Source of the DNA: Pseudomonadota bacterium
Lineage (GTDB): Bacteria; Myxococcota_A; Polyangia; Haliangiales; Haliangiaceae
Length of the DNA stretch: 12,017 bases
Direction of reading: 5' to 3'
Assembly (NCBI GenBank): GCA_023386455.1
Contig: JAEWJO010000682.1
Location: 1-12,017, forward strand
In this document: in pieces, positions 1-7,114 of the stretch
Position numbering within the stretch: position 1 is the first letter of the stretch
Layout of the letters: each line of letters begins with the position of its first letter
The notes under the pieces: model-generated
Seen by the model: only the letters and a program-made list of their open reading frames with translations
Databases searched by the model: none
What the model was told of the DNA's origin: nothing
Made by a program: the position numbers and the translations under genes

Positions 1-1
1 G

Positions 2-229
2 GGTGGTCCGGGCGCGTGGGGCGGCCGTGGTGGCGGCGGTGGCGCGGCCAGCGATCGCAAGCAGCTGTGGAAGCTCGTCGACGGCAAGCCGAAGATGGTG
101 TTCGTCAAGACCGGCCTCACCGATGGCTCGACGACCCAGCTCCTCGAGGGTGACCTCCAGCCGGGCGACCAGCTGATCACCGAGATCCAGGGCCTGCCGA
201 TGACGCAGCGAAAGATGGGAGCGTTCTGA
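2..229 (+). CDS. RND/ABC efflux periplasmic adaptor subunit (MacA/HlyD family), C-terminal fragment
   Basis: This is the last 75 residues of a gene that begins before the window. The tail contains a Gly-rich stretch (GGPGAWGGRGGGGG), then a membrane-proximal beta segment with VDGKPKMVFVKTGLTDG and LLEGDLQPGDQLITE. That pattern is typical of the end of MacA-type adaptors (xVxTGLxDGxxxEVxxGLxxGDxVI). Such proteins sit in the periplasm, anchored to the inner membrane, and link a MacB-type pump to a TolC-type channel. The TGA stop shares its last A with the ATG of the ATPase gene, so translation is probably coupled. The Gly-rich loop is a low-complexity insertion often tolerated in this family. 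The N-terminal hairpin and lipoyl domains are outside the window, so only family-level naming is justified. Confidence 0.85.
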   Translation, partial: GGPGAWGGRGGGGGAASDRKQLWKLVDGKPKMVFVKTGLTDGSTTQLLEGDLQPGDQLITEIQGLPMTQRKMGAF

Positions 230-933
230 TGAGCGCGCCCCTCATCGAGATGCGCAACATCCAGCGCACGTACGTCATGGGCGACAACCTCGTCCACGCG
301 TTGCGCGGTGTCGACCTCGTGATCGAGAAGGGCGCGTCGATCGCGATCATGGGCACGTCGGGCTCCGGCAAGTCGACGATGATGAACATCATGGGCTGTC
401 TCGATCAGCCCACGAAGGGTCAGTACCTGCTGAACGGCAAGGACGTGTCGCGGCTGTCGCGCGCGCAGCTCGCCGAGGTGCGCGGCCGGATGATCGGGTT
501 CGTGTTCCAGAGCTTCAACCTGCTCTCGCGCACGACCGCGCTCGAGAACGTCGAGCTGCCGCTGCTCTACCAGGGCATCGGCGCGCGCGAGCGGCATCGC
601 CGCGCGATGGAGGCCCTCGAGCGCGTCGGTCTCGACAAGCGCTACGACCACCATCCGAACCAGCTCTCGGGCGGACAGCAGCAGCGTGTCGCGATCGCGC
701 GCGCGCTCGTCGGCAAGGCGCCGATCATCATGGCCGACGAGCCGACCGGCAACCTCGACACGAAGACGTCGTACGAGGTGATGGGCATCCTGCAGGGCCT
801 CGTCGATCAGGGCATCACGGTCGTGCTCGTCACCCACGAGTCCGATATCGCCGCGTACGCGCGCCGCGTGATCACGCTGCGAGACGGCCTCATCGTCGAC
901 GACAGAACTCAAGAACCAGCGAGGGCTGCGTGA
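229..933 (+). CDS. MacB/LolD-type ABC transporter ATP-binding protein
   Basis: This 234-residue cytoplasmic ATPase powers a MacB-type exporter. All the ABC motifs are visible: Walker A GTSGSGKST (residues 42-50), Q-loop Q94 in FVFQSFNLL, signature LSGGQ (146-150), Walker B IIMADE (166-171), D-loop NLD (175-177) and switch His203 in LVTHE. The FQSFNLL and DEPTGNLD wording is characteristic of the LolD/MacB/FtsE group. It is a separate polypeptide from the permease, unlike the fused MacB of E. coli. The ATG overlaps the adaptor's stop and has a GGGAG Shine-Dalgarno sequence at 217-221, seven bases upstream. The next gene's GTG overlaps its TGA (930-933). The substrate cannot be read from sequence; macrolides, peptides, siderophores and lipids are all known for the family. 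Confidence 0.95.
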   Translation: MSAPLIEMRNIQRTYVMGDNLVHALRGVDLVIEKGASIAIMGTSGSGKSTMMNIMGCLDQPTKGQYLLNGKDVSRLSRAQLAEVRGRMIGFVFQSFNLLSRTTALENVELPLLYQGIGARERHRRAMEALERVGLDKRYDHHPNQLSGGQQQRVAIARALVGKAPIIMADEPTGNLDTKTSYEVMGILQGLVDQGITVVLVTHESDIAAYARRVITLRDGLIVDDRTQEPARAA

Positions 934-2165
934 ACATCTTCACGACATTCCGCCTCGCGCTCCGCGCGCTGTGGCGTAACAAGGTGCGCTCGTCCCTGAC
1001 GATGCTCGGCATCATCTTCGGCATCGGCACCGTGATCGCGATGATCGCGAGCGGCCAGGGTGCCCGCGAGTCCGTCGCCGACGTGTTCCGCGCGATGGGC
1101 ACGAATCTCTTGATCATCAGCAACGGCTCGTCCTCGCAGGGCGGCGCCGCCGGCGGTGCGGGCTCGCGCTACGCGCTGACGTGGGACGATCTCGCCGCGC
1201 TCGAGAACGGCGAGGTCTCGACGCTGCGCTGGGGCGCGCCCGTGCTCCAGACCAAGGTCCAGGTCGCGTCGGACGAGGCGAACTGGAGCACGACGGTCGT
1301 CGGTACCAAGCCGGCGTACTTCAAGATCAAGAACTGGGAGGTCGCCGAGGGCGCGCTGTTCGACGACGACGCCGCGACCACCGGCCCGAAGATCGCGGTC
1401 GTCGGCAAGACGATCGTCACGCAGCTCTATCCCGGCGTGAACCCGCTCGGTCAGACGATCCGCATCAACGGTCAGCCCTACGAGATCACCGGCGTGCTCG
1501 CGTCGAAGGGTCAGTCGGCGATGGGCCAGGACCAGGACGACACGATCATCATCCCGCTGAAGGCGTACCTCGCGAAGCTCGACAAGGGCGTCGGCAAGTA
1601 CATCACGAAGGGTCAGATCTACGTGTCGACGTTTCGCGAGGACGACATCTCGCGCGCCGAGCAGCAGCTCAGCGATCTGCTGCGCCAGAAGCACAACCTG
1701 AGCGCCGCCGATGACGATGACTTCCGCATCCGCAACCTCGCGGAGTTCGCGCTGCGCCAGAAGCAGTCGACCGACAAGATCACGACGCTGCTCGCGATCG
1801 TCGCGGCGATGTCGCTCGTCGTCGGCGGCATCGGTGTCATGAACATCATGCTCGTCAGCGTGATCGAGCGAACGCGCGAGATCGGCATTCGCATGGGCGT
1901 CGGTGCCAAGCCGATCGACGTGATGACCCAGTTCCTCGTCGAGTCGCTCGTCCTGTCGTTCATCGGCGGCGTCCTCGGTCTCGCGTTCGGTGCGCTGCTC
2001 GCGAACTTCATGGCCGACTACTACGGCTGGAAGTTCTTCTTCCCCGCGGCGACCGCCGCGATCGCATTCGCGGTCGCCGGTGGCGTCGGTGTGATCTTCG
2101 GTCTATATCCCGCGATCAGAGCATCGCGTCTCGATCCGATCACGGCTCTGAGGTACGAGTCATGA
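930..2165 (+). CDS. MacB-type ABC transporter permease (MacB_PCD + FtsX domains)
   Basis: This 411-residue inner-membrane subunit pairs with the preceding ATPase. An N-terminal amphipathic region (NIFTTFRLALRALWRNKVR) leads into TM1 at about residues 22-42. A large periplasmic core domain follows (about 43-280). Three C-terminal helices make up the FtsX domain: about 285-311, 341-361 and 372-393. The segment VIERTREIGIRMGVGAKPID after TM2 is the conserved FtsX/MacB loop that couples to the ATPase, and the LDPITALRYES tail is typical. Length matches family members of about 400 residues. MacB-type permeases work by mechanotransmission, moving periplasmic substrates through MacA and TolC rather than across the inner membrane. 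The start is GTG at 930 with GAGGG at 921-925. Its TGA overlaps the ATG of the channel gene (ATGA, 2162-2165). Confidence 0.95.
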   Translation: MNIFTTFRLALRALWRNKVRSSLTMLGIIFGIGTVIAMIASGQGARESVADVFRAMGTNLLIISNGSSSQGGAAGGAGSRYALTWDDLAALENGEVSTLRWGAPVLQTKVQVASDEANWSTTVVGTKPAYFKIKNWEVAEGALFDDDAATTGPKIAVVGKTIVTQLYPGVNPLGQTIRINGQPYEITGVLASKGQSAMGQDQDDTIIIPLKAYLAKLDKGVGKYITKGQIYVSTFREDDISRAEQQLSDLLRQKHNLSAADDDDFRIRNLAEFALRQKQSTDKITTLLAIVAAMSLVVGGIGVMNIMLVSVIERTREIGIRMGVGAKPIDVMTQFLVESLVLSFIGGVLGLAFGALLANFMADYYGWKFFFPAATAAIAFAVAGGVGVIFGLYPAIRASRLDPITALRYES

Positions 2166-3529
2166 AGTTGCGAACTGTTGTATTCGCTGCGGCGCTCGCG
2201 TCGCCGTCGCTCGCGCTCGCGCAGCCCGGTGCTGTGCCGATGCCTCCTCCCCCGCCGCAGGATCCCGAGCCGACTGCGCCTGCAGCCGGTGCCCGCGTGC
2301 TGACGATGGCCGAGGCCGTCCAGATCGCGCTGCACCAGCAGCCGTCGCTGCGGCAGAGCCGCGCACAGCTCGAGGCGAGCAAGGGCCGCGTCGATCAGGT
2401 CCGTTCGACGCAGCGTCCGAACCTGACGCTGTCGGCGAGCGCATCCGTCGGCGGCGGTGGCTCGCAGCGCGACTTCATCGATCCGAGCTGGAACTCGGGG
2501 ATCGGCGCGAGCGCGAGCTGGCGCATCACCGACTTCGGCCAGACGGCGGCACAGCTGCGCTCCGCGCGGGCGTCGTCGGAGGCGGCCGCGGCCGGCGTCA
2601 ACACGACGACGCTCGACGTCCGCTACGACGTCGAGGCGACGTACCTCGAGGCGATCGCGCGCGCACGCCTCGTCACCGTCGCCGATGCGACCGTGAAGAG
2701 CGAGGAGGCGCACCTCGATCAGGCCAAGCGGTTCGTCGCCGCCCAGGCCAAGGATCCGATCGAGGTCGTCCAGGCGCAGTCGCGCGCCGCGAACGCGCGA
2801 GCCGCACTCGCCCAGGCGCAGTCGCAGGCCGCGATCGCCCTCGCGAACCTGCGCGCCGCGATCGGCATCGTCGATCCGACGCAGGCGATCGCCGTCAGCG
2901 CGAGCTGGCCCGAGCCCGCCTCCGAGGCGCCGCCTGCATTGCCTTCACTTGTCGAGACCGCGCGGGCGCACCGCCCGGAGATCGTCCAGCTCGACAAGCA
3001 GGTCTCGGCCGCCGATGCGAACATCGACGCCGCCCGTGCCGAGCGCCGGCCGGTCCTGTCGGCGAACGCGCAGACGCAGTGGTCTCCGGGGACGAACGAC
3101 GTGAATCCCCAGCCGGCATGGAGTGTTGGCCTCACGCTGTCGTGGCAGGCGTTCGACGGTGGCCGCTCGGCCGCCGACGTCCGCGTCGCCCGCGCGAACC
3201 GGGAGTCCGCGCTCGCGCAGCGCGACCAGCTGCTGCTCGATCTGACGAGCCAGCTCGACGCCAACCGCGCGCAGATCGCGGCGATCCGCGAGGCGACCGT
3301 CGCCTCGAACGAGGCCGTCGTGTCCGCGCGCGCCCAGCTGAAGCTCGCCGAGGCGCGCTACGCGCAGGGTCTCGGGAGTCAGATCGAGATCGCCGACGCC
3401 CAGACCGCGGTCACGACCGCCGAGGGCAACCTGATCCAGTCCGAGTTCCAGCTCGCGAATGCATGGGCAGCGCTCGCCCGGTCGCTCGGCGGCGAGCTCG
3501 GCGCCGGCTCTCCCGGCAGCGGTACGTAG
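2162..3529 (+). CDS. TolC family outer-membrane efflux channel
   Basis: This 455-residue protein has a clear Sec signal peptide (MKLRTVVFAAALASPSLALA, cleavage probably after ALA), a Pro-rich mature N terminus (VPMPPPPPQDPEPTAP), and two OEP repeats. The first repeat starts around LTMAEAVQIALHQQPSLRQS. The second starts around LPSLVETARAHRPEIVQLDK and ends in LKLAEARYAQGLGSQIEIAD. The long Ala/Gln/Glu-rich helical stretches fit the periplasmic helical barrel of TolC-type trimers. A Shine-Dalgarno GAGG (2150-2153) lies eight bases before the ATG, which overlaps the permease stop, so it is the last gene of the efflux operon. No convincing terminator follows. An adaptor, ATPase, permease and channel in one operon make a complete tripartite pump. 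Confidence 0.93.
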   Translation: MKLRTVVFAAALASPSLALAQPGAVPMPPPPPQDPEPTAPAAGARVLTMAEAVQIALHQQPSLRQSRAQLEASKGRVDQVRSTQRPNLTLSASASVGGGGSQRDFIDPSWNSGIGASASWRITDFGQTAAQLRSARASSEAAAAGVNTTTLDVRYDVEATYLEAIARARLVTVADATVKSEEAHLDQAKRFVAAQAKDPIEVVQAQSRAANARAALAQAQSQAAIALANLRAAIGIVDPTQAIAVSASWPEPASEAPPALPSLVETARAHRPEIVQLDKQVSAADANIDAARAERRPVLSANAQTQWSPGTNDVNPQPAWSVGLTLSWQAFDGGRSAADVRVARANRESALAQRDQLLLDLTSQLDANRAQIAAIREATVASNEAVVSARAQLKLAEARYAQGLGSQIEIADAQTAVTTAEGNLIQSEFQLANAWAALARSLGGELGAGSPGSGT

Positions 3530-3557
3530 TTTCCCTGCCCGGCAAAACGGTGCGCCC

Positions 3558-3569
3558 TGCTACGATAAT
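3558..3569 (+). promoter_or_regulatory. Extended -10 promoter, near-leaderless
   Basis: TGC followed by TACGAT (3561-3566) matches an extended -10 (TGnTAnnnT), and an overlapping GATAAT lies at 3564-3569. The downstream ATG is at 3575, eight or five bases after the hexamer, so transcription would begin at or within a few bases of the start codon. No Shine-Dalgarno sequence is visible, and there is no good -35, as is usual for extended -10 promoters. This is inferred from sequence only. Confidence 0.45.
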
Positions 3570-3574
3570 CCCCG

Positions 3575-4020
3575 ATGGGGATGCGTTCGTGCCGACTCGC
3601 TTGCTTTGCCGTCATCGTCGTCGCGCTCGCCGCGTCGTGCGGTGACAACCTCGAGCCGGAACCCGATCCGGACGAGGTCGTGTCCGTCCGGCTCGACACG
3701 GTCGCGCCGGCCCAGGTCACCGCCGGTGACACGATCGGCGTCCAGTGCACGCTGTACGAGAACGAGCTCACGACGATGGTCACCGCCGAGGTCCGCGTCG
3801 TCGACGAGGCGAAGATCCTGCGCATGCAGGGCACGGTCGTCGCCCGCAAGGTCGGCACGATCGAGGTGTCGTGCGCGCTCCCCGATCGCGGGCTCGTCGA
3901 TGCGACGCCGGCGACGGTCGAGATCGTCGCCGGTCCCGCCGCGAACGTCGTCACGACGGTGACGCCGAACCCGGTCGTCGCCGGCAACGATGTCGCCGCG
4001 ACGTGCGAGGTCTACGACGG
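3575..4020 (+). pseudogene. Lipoprotein with Ig-like repeats, 3'-truncated
   Basis: The frame starts MGMRSCRLACFAVIVVALAA, a lipoprotein signal with lipidation Cys22 (AASCGDN), followed by an acidic, Pro-rich linker (EPEPDPDE). Two similar units follow. One is built around VAPAQVTAGDTIGVQCTLYE and the second around VTPNPVVAGNDVAATCEVYD; they look like tandem beta-sandwich (Ig-like/Big) repeats. The second unit stops matching after CEVYDGY (about 4020), only about 25 residues into the repeat. Beyond that the frame stays open to a stop at 4349-4351, but it runs antisense to the exonuclease and reads as Ser/Arg-rich shadow sequence. I therefore treat the gene as cut off at about 4020. The alternative is a real CDS 3575-4351 with an odd C terminus. 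Function unknown; it would be an exported lipoprotein. Start ATG 3575 has no Shine-Dalgarno sequence. Confidence 0.6.
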
Positions 4021-4839
4021 CTACTCGCCGACGACGAGCTCCTCGAGCGGCGGCACGACGACATCGCGCTTCAGCTCGACGAGCTGGCGCGAGATGTTCA
4101 CGCGCGCGAGCTGCTCGGGATCGCTGAACGGCTGCTTGACCGAGAGCCGCGGCACGACCGGGTTGCTCTTGATGAGGTTCTCGAGCGTGCCGTACTGCTC
4201 GAGCAGGTTCGCCGCGGTCTTGTCGCCGACGCCCTTGATGCCGGGGATGTTGTCGCTGGTGTCACCGACGAGCGCGAGGAAGTCCGGAATCTTCTCCGGC
4301 GGCACGCCCATCTTCTTGATCACCTCGTCGCGCGTGTACGTCTTCTGGTGAAGCGCGTCGATCATCGTCACGCCGTCACCGATCAGCTGCATGATGTCCT
4401 TGTCGGCGCTGTAGATGACGACCTCCCAGCCCTTCTTCTTGGCCTCGGAGACGAGCGTCGCGATGACATCGTCGGCCTCGACACCGGGCACGGCGAGGCA
4501 CGGCCAGCCGAGCCCGCGGACGATCTTCGGGAAGTACTCCATCTGGACGGAGAGCTCTTCCGGGGTGTCTTTGCGGTGCGCCTTGTAGTCGGAGTACATC
4601 TCGGCACGGAATGTCTTCTTGCCCGACTTGTCGTCGAACACGACCGCCATCCGCGCGGGGGTGGTGTCCTCCTCGAGCCGCAGGAGCATTCGAGAAAACA
4701 CGTACAGGGCACCGGTCGGCATGCCCTCGGCCGTCGACAGCCGCACCTCGCGACGCTCGCCGCGCGAGATGTTCATGAGGCCGTAGTGGGCACGGAAGAT
4801 GTAGCCATGCCCGTCGACGATGTAGAGCCGCTCCGCCAT
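4021..4839 (-). CDS. 5'-3' exonuclease (DNA polymerase I N-terminal-domain-like, PIN/H3TH)
   Basis: This 272-residue protein of the FEN/Pol I 5'-nuclease family removes RNA primers or 5' flaps in a metal-dependent reaction. Visible motifs are YIVDGHGYIFRAH (Asp9), VVFDD (Asp69), the YKAHR helical-arch motif (85-89), VEADDVIA (Glu121, Asp123, Asp124), SADKD (Asp146, Asp148) and GDTSDNIPGIKGVGDKTA (192-209, with Asp193 and Asp196 plus the helix-hairpin-helix DNA-binding loop). All expected metal ligands are present. The protein ends at LEELVVGE, roughly where the nuclease domain of a full PolA would continue into the 3'-5' exonuclease region. It is either a standalone exonuclease or a polA fragment cut at the junction near 4021. 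ATG at 4837-4839 has no Shine-Dalgarno sequence. It is divergent from the LamG-like lipoprotein gene. Confidence 0.88.
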   Translation of the reverse strand: MAERLYIVDGHGYIFRAHYGLMNISRGERREVRLSTAEGMPTGALYVFSRMLLRLEEDTTPARMAVVFDDKSGKKTFRAEMYSDYKAHRKDTPEELSVQMEYFPKIVRGLGWPCLAVPGVEADDVIATLVSEAKKKGWEVVIYSADKDIMQLIGDGVTMIDALHQKTYTRDEVIKKMGVPPEKIPDFLALVGDTSDNIPGIKGVGDKTAANLLEQYGTLENLIKSNPVVPRLSVKQPFSDPEQLARVNISRQLVELKRDVVVPPLEELVVGE

Positions 4840-4849
4840 CTGCGCGGGG

Positions 4850-4855
4850 ACTCTA
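4850..4855 (-). promoter_or_regulatory. -10-like hexamer for the exonuclease gene
   Basis: Read on the minus strand, TAGAGT (4855 to 4850) ends ten bases before the exonuclease ATG. A second candidate, TACAAT (4865 to 4860), is a better hexamer and would give a leader of roughly 13 bases. No Shine-Dalgarno sequence is visible between either hexamer and the start. I see no strong -35 for either. Confidence 0.35.
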
Positions 4856-4869
4856 GCCCATTGTATGAC

Positions 4870-4883
4870 CCGGGGTACCCCGG
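4870..4883. promoter_or_regulatory. 14-bp perfect palindrome in divergent promoter region
   Basis: CCGGGGTACCCCGG is a perfect inverted repeat with no spacer, in the 59-bp region between the divergent starts at 4839 (-) and 4899 (+). It lies within the -35/-10 spacer of the rightward promoter and overlaps the expected -35 zone of the leftward one. A dimeric repressor bound here could control both genes. Its role as an operator is inferred; no adjacent regulator gene suggests a partner. Confidence 0.4.
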
Positions 4884-4892
4884 TGTTAGGAT
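4884..4892 (+). promoter_or_regulatory. Extended -10 promoter, leaderless start at 4899
   Basis: TGT followed by TAGGAT (4887-4892) fits TGnTAnnnT. Six bases separate it from ATG 4899, so the expected transcription start coincides with the start codon. The hexamer contains an in-frame TAG (4887-4889), which rules out any upstream start. The start codon is therefore fixed and no Shine-Dalgarno site is possible on a transcript from this promoter. Confidence 0.55.
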
Positions 4893-4898
4893 AGGAAT

Positions 4899-6032
4899 AT
4901 GCGCGCGTGGCTGACGATCTCGCTCCTCGCCGCGTGCTCGTTCCCCCACGGGACGGCGAGCTCGCGCGACAGCGACGGCGGCGGGGATGACGACGACGCG
5001 ATGGCGATGGGCAGCGATGCCGGCAGCATCGACGCGCGCATCGACGGCATGGCCACCACGCTTCGCGCGAAGACGATCACCGTGACCGCGACGATCGGGT
5101 CGACGCTGCAGGACTTCCCGATGTGGTTCACCGTCACCGACGCCGATCTCGCGGCGCGCGCGCGGCTCGACGGCACGGACATCTTCTTCACGACGACGAC
5201 GGGCGCGCCGCTCGACTACCAGATCCAGCGCTGGACGAAGGCGACCGGCCGCCTCGACGCGTGGGTCCGCGTGCCTGCGCTGCAAACGAACACCGCGATC
5301 CAGGTTCGCTACGGTGACGTCGCCGTCGCGGCGGGCCCCGATGCTCCCGGCACGTTCACCGGCTACGCCGCGGTCTGGCACCTCGAGGACGCGCTCAACA
5401 ACAACACCATCGTCGACGCGACCGGCCAGCGCAACGGCACCGCCGCGATGCTGCAGCCGAGCGATCAGAAGGCGGCGCAGCTCGGCGGCGGCCTCGACTT
5501 CTCGGGCGGCAACGACCAGATCACGTTCACCAACCCGATCACCGGGTCCGGAGCGCACACGATCTCGCTCTGGGTGAACCAGCGCACGACGGCGACCAAC
5601 GACGCGCTGATCGTGCTCGGCAACGGCGCGACGAACAAGGCTCGCTGGTTCCACAGCCGCTACAACACGGCGACGATCGCGGTCGGGTTCTACGCCAACG
5701 ACTACGCGAACCCGAACGAGGACATCCAGGGCGATGGCTGGACGCTGCTCCACTGGGTCTACGAGGGCGCGAACCGGATGACACGGATCTATCGAGATGG
5801 CGCGCTCGTCGCAGGTCCGTTCCAGCACGGAAGCGGCGTCGACACGGAGGGCTCGGGTGGCACCATCGGCAACGCGCAGGCCGCGTTCGGCATGAACATG
5901 GGCGTCACCGCGATGCTCGATGAGGTGCGGATCATCGGCAGCGCGCGGAGTGCCGACTGGATCGCGGCAGAAGCGCTCGATCAGAAGACGCCGGCAAGCT
6001 TCTATAGCGTGGGCGCGGAGCAGATTCCGTAG
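4899..6032 (+). CDS. Lipoprotein with DUF2341 and LamG-like (concanavalin A-like) domains
   Basis: This 377-residue predicted exported lipoprotein has a very short signal (MRAWLTISLLAAC, lipidation Cys13). A long Asp/Gly/Ser linker follows (about 14-50, including GGGDDDDAMAMGSDAG). Residues about 55-150 look like DUF2341: LQDFPMWFTVTDADL, then DIFFTTTTGAPLDYQIQRW, then AWVRVPAL and IQVRYGD. Residues about 160-377 resemble a LamG jelly roll: YAAVWHLEDALNNNTIVDAT, GLDFSGGNDQITF, HTISLWVNQR, RIYRDGALVAG and a C-terminal MLDEVRIIGSARSADWIAAE. This pair of domains is often seen together in surface proteins and probably binds glycans or host or prey surfaces; no catalytic motif is visible. The start is fixed by an in-frame stop at 4887-4889. 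It ends 24 bp before plsX and is probably a single-gene unit. Confidence 0.85.
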   Translation: MRAWLTISLLAACSFPHGTASSRDSDGGGDDDDAMAMGSDAGSIDARIDGMATTLRAKTITVTATIGSTLQDFPMWFTVTDADLAARARLDGTDIFFTTTTGAPLDYQIQRWTKATGRLDAWVRVPALQTNTAIQVRYGDVAVAAGPDAPGTFTGYAAVWHLEDALNNNTIVDATGQRNGTAAMLQPSDQKAAQLGGGLDFSGGNDQITFTNPITGSGAHTISLWVNQRTTATNDALIVLGNGATNKARWFHSRYNTATIAVGFYANDYANPNEDIQGDGWTLLHWVYEGANRMTRIYRDGALVAGPFQHGSGVDTEGSGGTIGNAQAAFGMNMGVTAMLDEVRIIGSARSADWIAAEALDQKTPASFYSVGAEQIP

Positions 6033-6040
6033 GCGTCCCA

Positions 6041-6049
6041 TGGCAAGAT
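6041..6049 (+). promoter_or_regulatory. Extended -10-like element for plsX
   Basis: TGG followed by CAAGAT (6044-6049) sits in the 24-bp gap after the LamG-like gene. It ends seven bases before ATG 6057. The hexamer departs from consensus at its first position but keeps A2 and T6. No Shine-Dalgarno sequence precedes 6057, consistent with a leaderless transcript starting there. The other ATG at 6048 overlaps the hexamer and would be excluded from such a transcript. Confidence 0.35.
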
Positions 6050-6056
6050 GCGGCCC

Positions 6057-7112
6057 ATGCACCGCATCGTTGTCGACGCGATGGGAGGCGATCACGCGCC
6101 GGACGAGGTCGTCCGTGGCGCGGCGGAGGCGTCGCTCGCGCTGCACAACGCCGAGATCATCCTGGTCGGCGACGCCGCGGTCCTCGGCAGGCTGCTCCCG
6201 CGCATGCGTCACGACGGCGCCCGCGTGCGCGTCCACCACGCTCCCGCATTCGTCGAGATGGACGAGAAGCCGGCCGAGGCACTCGCCGCCAAGCCCGAGG
6301 CCTCGATCGCGGTTGCCGCGGATCTCGTCGCTCGCGGCGAGGGCGACGCGCTCGTGTCCGCCGGCAACACCGGCGCGTCGGTGCTCGCGTGCGCGCGGCG
6401 CTGGACGCTGCTGCAGGGCGTCCGCCGGGCCGCACTCGCCGCCGTGTATCCGACCGAGCTTCGCCGCGGCGAGAAGGACGACCCGTTCTCCCTGATCCTC
6501 GACGTCGGCGCGACGATCGACGCGACTGCCGAGGACCTCGTCGGCTTCGCGGTGATGGGCTCGGCGTACGCCAAGCTCGTGTCGCAGAACCGACGGCCGC
6601 GCGTCGCGCTGCTCTCGAACGGCACCGAGGCCGGCAAGGGCCCGCAGTCGGTCGTCGACGCGCACGCCGCGCTCGTCGAGACGACCGAGCTCAACTTCAT
6701 CGGCAACATCGAGGGCCTCGACATCCCGCGCGGCGTCGCCGACGTCGTCGTGACGAGCGGCTTTGTCGGCAACGTCGTGCTGAAGATGCTCGAGGGCGTC
6801 TCGGAGACCGTCGTGCGACTCGCGCGCTACGCGCACAAGGAGCGGCTCGCGTGGCGCCTCGGTCTCGTCGCGCTGTCGAGCGCGATCGATCAGCTGAAGG
6901 AAGTCACCGACTGGCAGCAGTACGGCGGCGCACCGCTGCTCGGCTTCACGCATCCGTTCATCAAGGCACACGGCCGGTCGAACGCGCGCGCGATCCAGAA
7001 CGCCGTGAAGGTCGCGCACAAGGCGCTCGCCGGTAACCTGTGCGGCAACATCGCCCGGACGATGGCGGAGCTCGACGAGCGCGCGCAGCGTCGCGGTGTC
7101 GCTGGAGCATAG
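6057..7112 (+). CDS. plsX: Phosphate acyltransferase PlsX
   Basis: This 351-residue enzyme converts acyl-ACP and phosphate to acyl-phosphate, the acyl donor for PlsY in phosphatidic acid synthesis. It is a peripheral membrane or cytosolic protein. Family motifs are clear: IVVDAMGGDHAP (4-15), SAGNTGA (101-107), LSNGTEAGKG (186-195), then TSGFVGNVVLKMLEG, YGGAPLLGF and HGRSNARAI. Length is normal for PlsX (about 330-350). I chose ATG 6057 (MHRIVVDAMGG) over ATG 6048 because family members begin just before IVVDAMGGD and a -10-like hexamer overlaps 6048. The usual neighbours rpmF, fabH, fabD and acpP are absent. Instead it is followed 2 bp later by a HAD-type phosphatase, probably co-transcribed. 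Confidence 0.95.
   Translation: MHRIVVDAMGGDHAPDEVVRGAAEASLALHNAEIILVGDAAVLGRLLPRMRHDGARVRVHHAPAFVEMDEKPAEALAAKPEASIAVAADLVARGEGDALVSAGNTGASVLACARRWTLLQGVRRAALAAVYPTELRRGEKDDPFSLILDVGATIDATAEDLVGFAVMGSAYAKLVSQNRRPRVALLSNGTEAGKGPQSVVDAHAALVETTELNFIGNIEGLDIPRGVADVVVTSGFVGNVVLKMLEGVSETVVRLARYAHKERLAWRLGLVALSSAIDQLKEVTDWQQYGGAPLLGFTHPFIKAHGRSNARAIQNAVKVAHKALAGNLCGNIARTMAELDERAQRRGVAGA
7104..7107 (+). promoter_or_regulatory. Shine-Dalgarno GGAG deciding the start at 7115
   Basis: GGAG inside the last codons of plsX lies seven bases before ATG 7115. This supports that start over in-frame codons further upstream within plsX, and translation in an operon with plsX. Confidence 0.6.
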
Positions 7113-7114
7113 TC

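Noticed and set aside
909..1694. Minus-strand open frame of 261 codons opposite the permease gene
   Set aside because: Antisense shadow; no motif, no start signal, and the permease is well supported.
3503..3535. Hairpin GCCGG/CCGGC at 3503-3517 followed by TTT as a terminator of the efflux operon
   Set aside because: The five-base stem lies inside the coding sequence and the three Ts are 12 bases beyond it, so it is not a convincing terminator.
4021..4351. Continuation of the lipoprotein frame after 4020
   Set aside because: The translation becomes Ser/Arg-rich with no repeat match and lies wholly antisense to the exonuclease motifs. It is not counted as real protein.
6041..6056. Possible sigma54 promoter (TGGCA...) before plsX
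   Set aside because: The GG at 6042-6043 is not followed ten bases later by the required GC; the bases at 6054-6055 are CC.
4773..7019. A very long open frame on the minus strand (748 codons) opposite the LamG-like gene and plsX
   Set aside because: It reads as an Arg/Ala/Asp/Val-rich sequence without domains. It is the expected antisense shadow of high-GC genes, and the plus-strand genes have clear family motifs.
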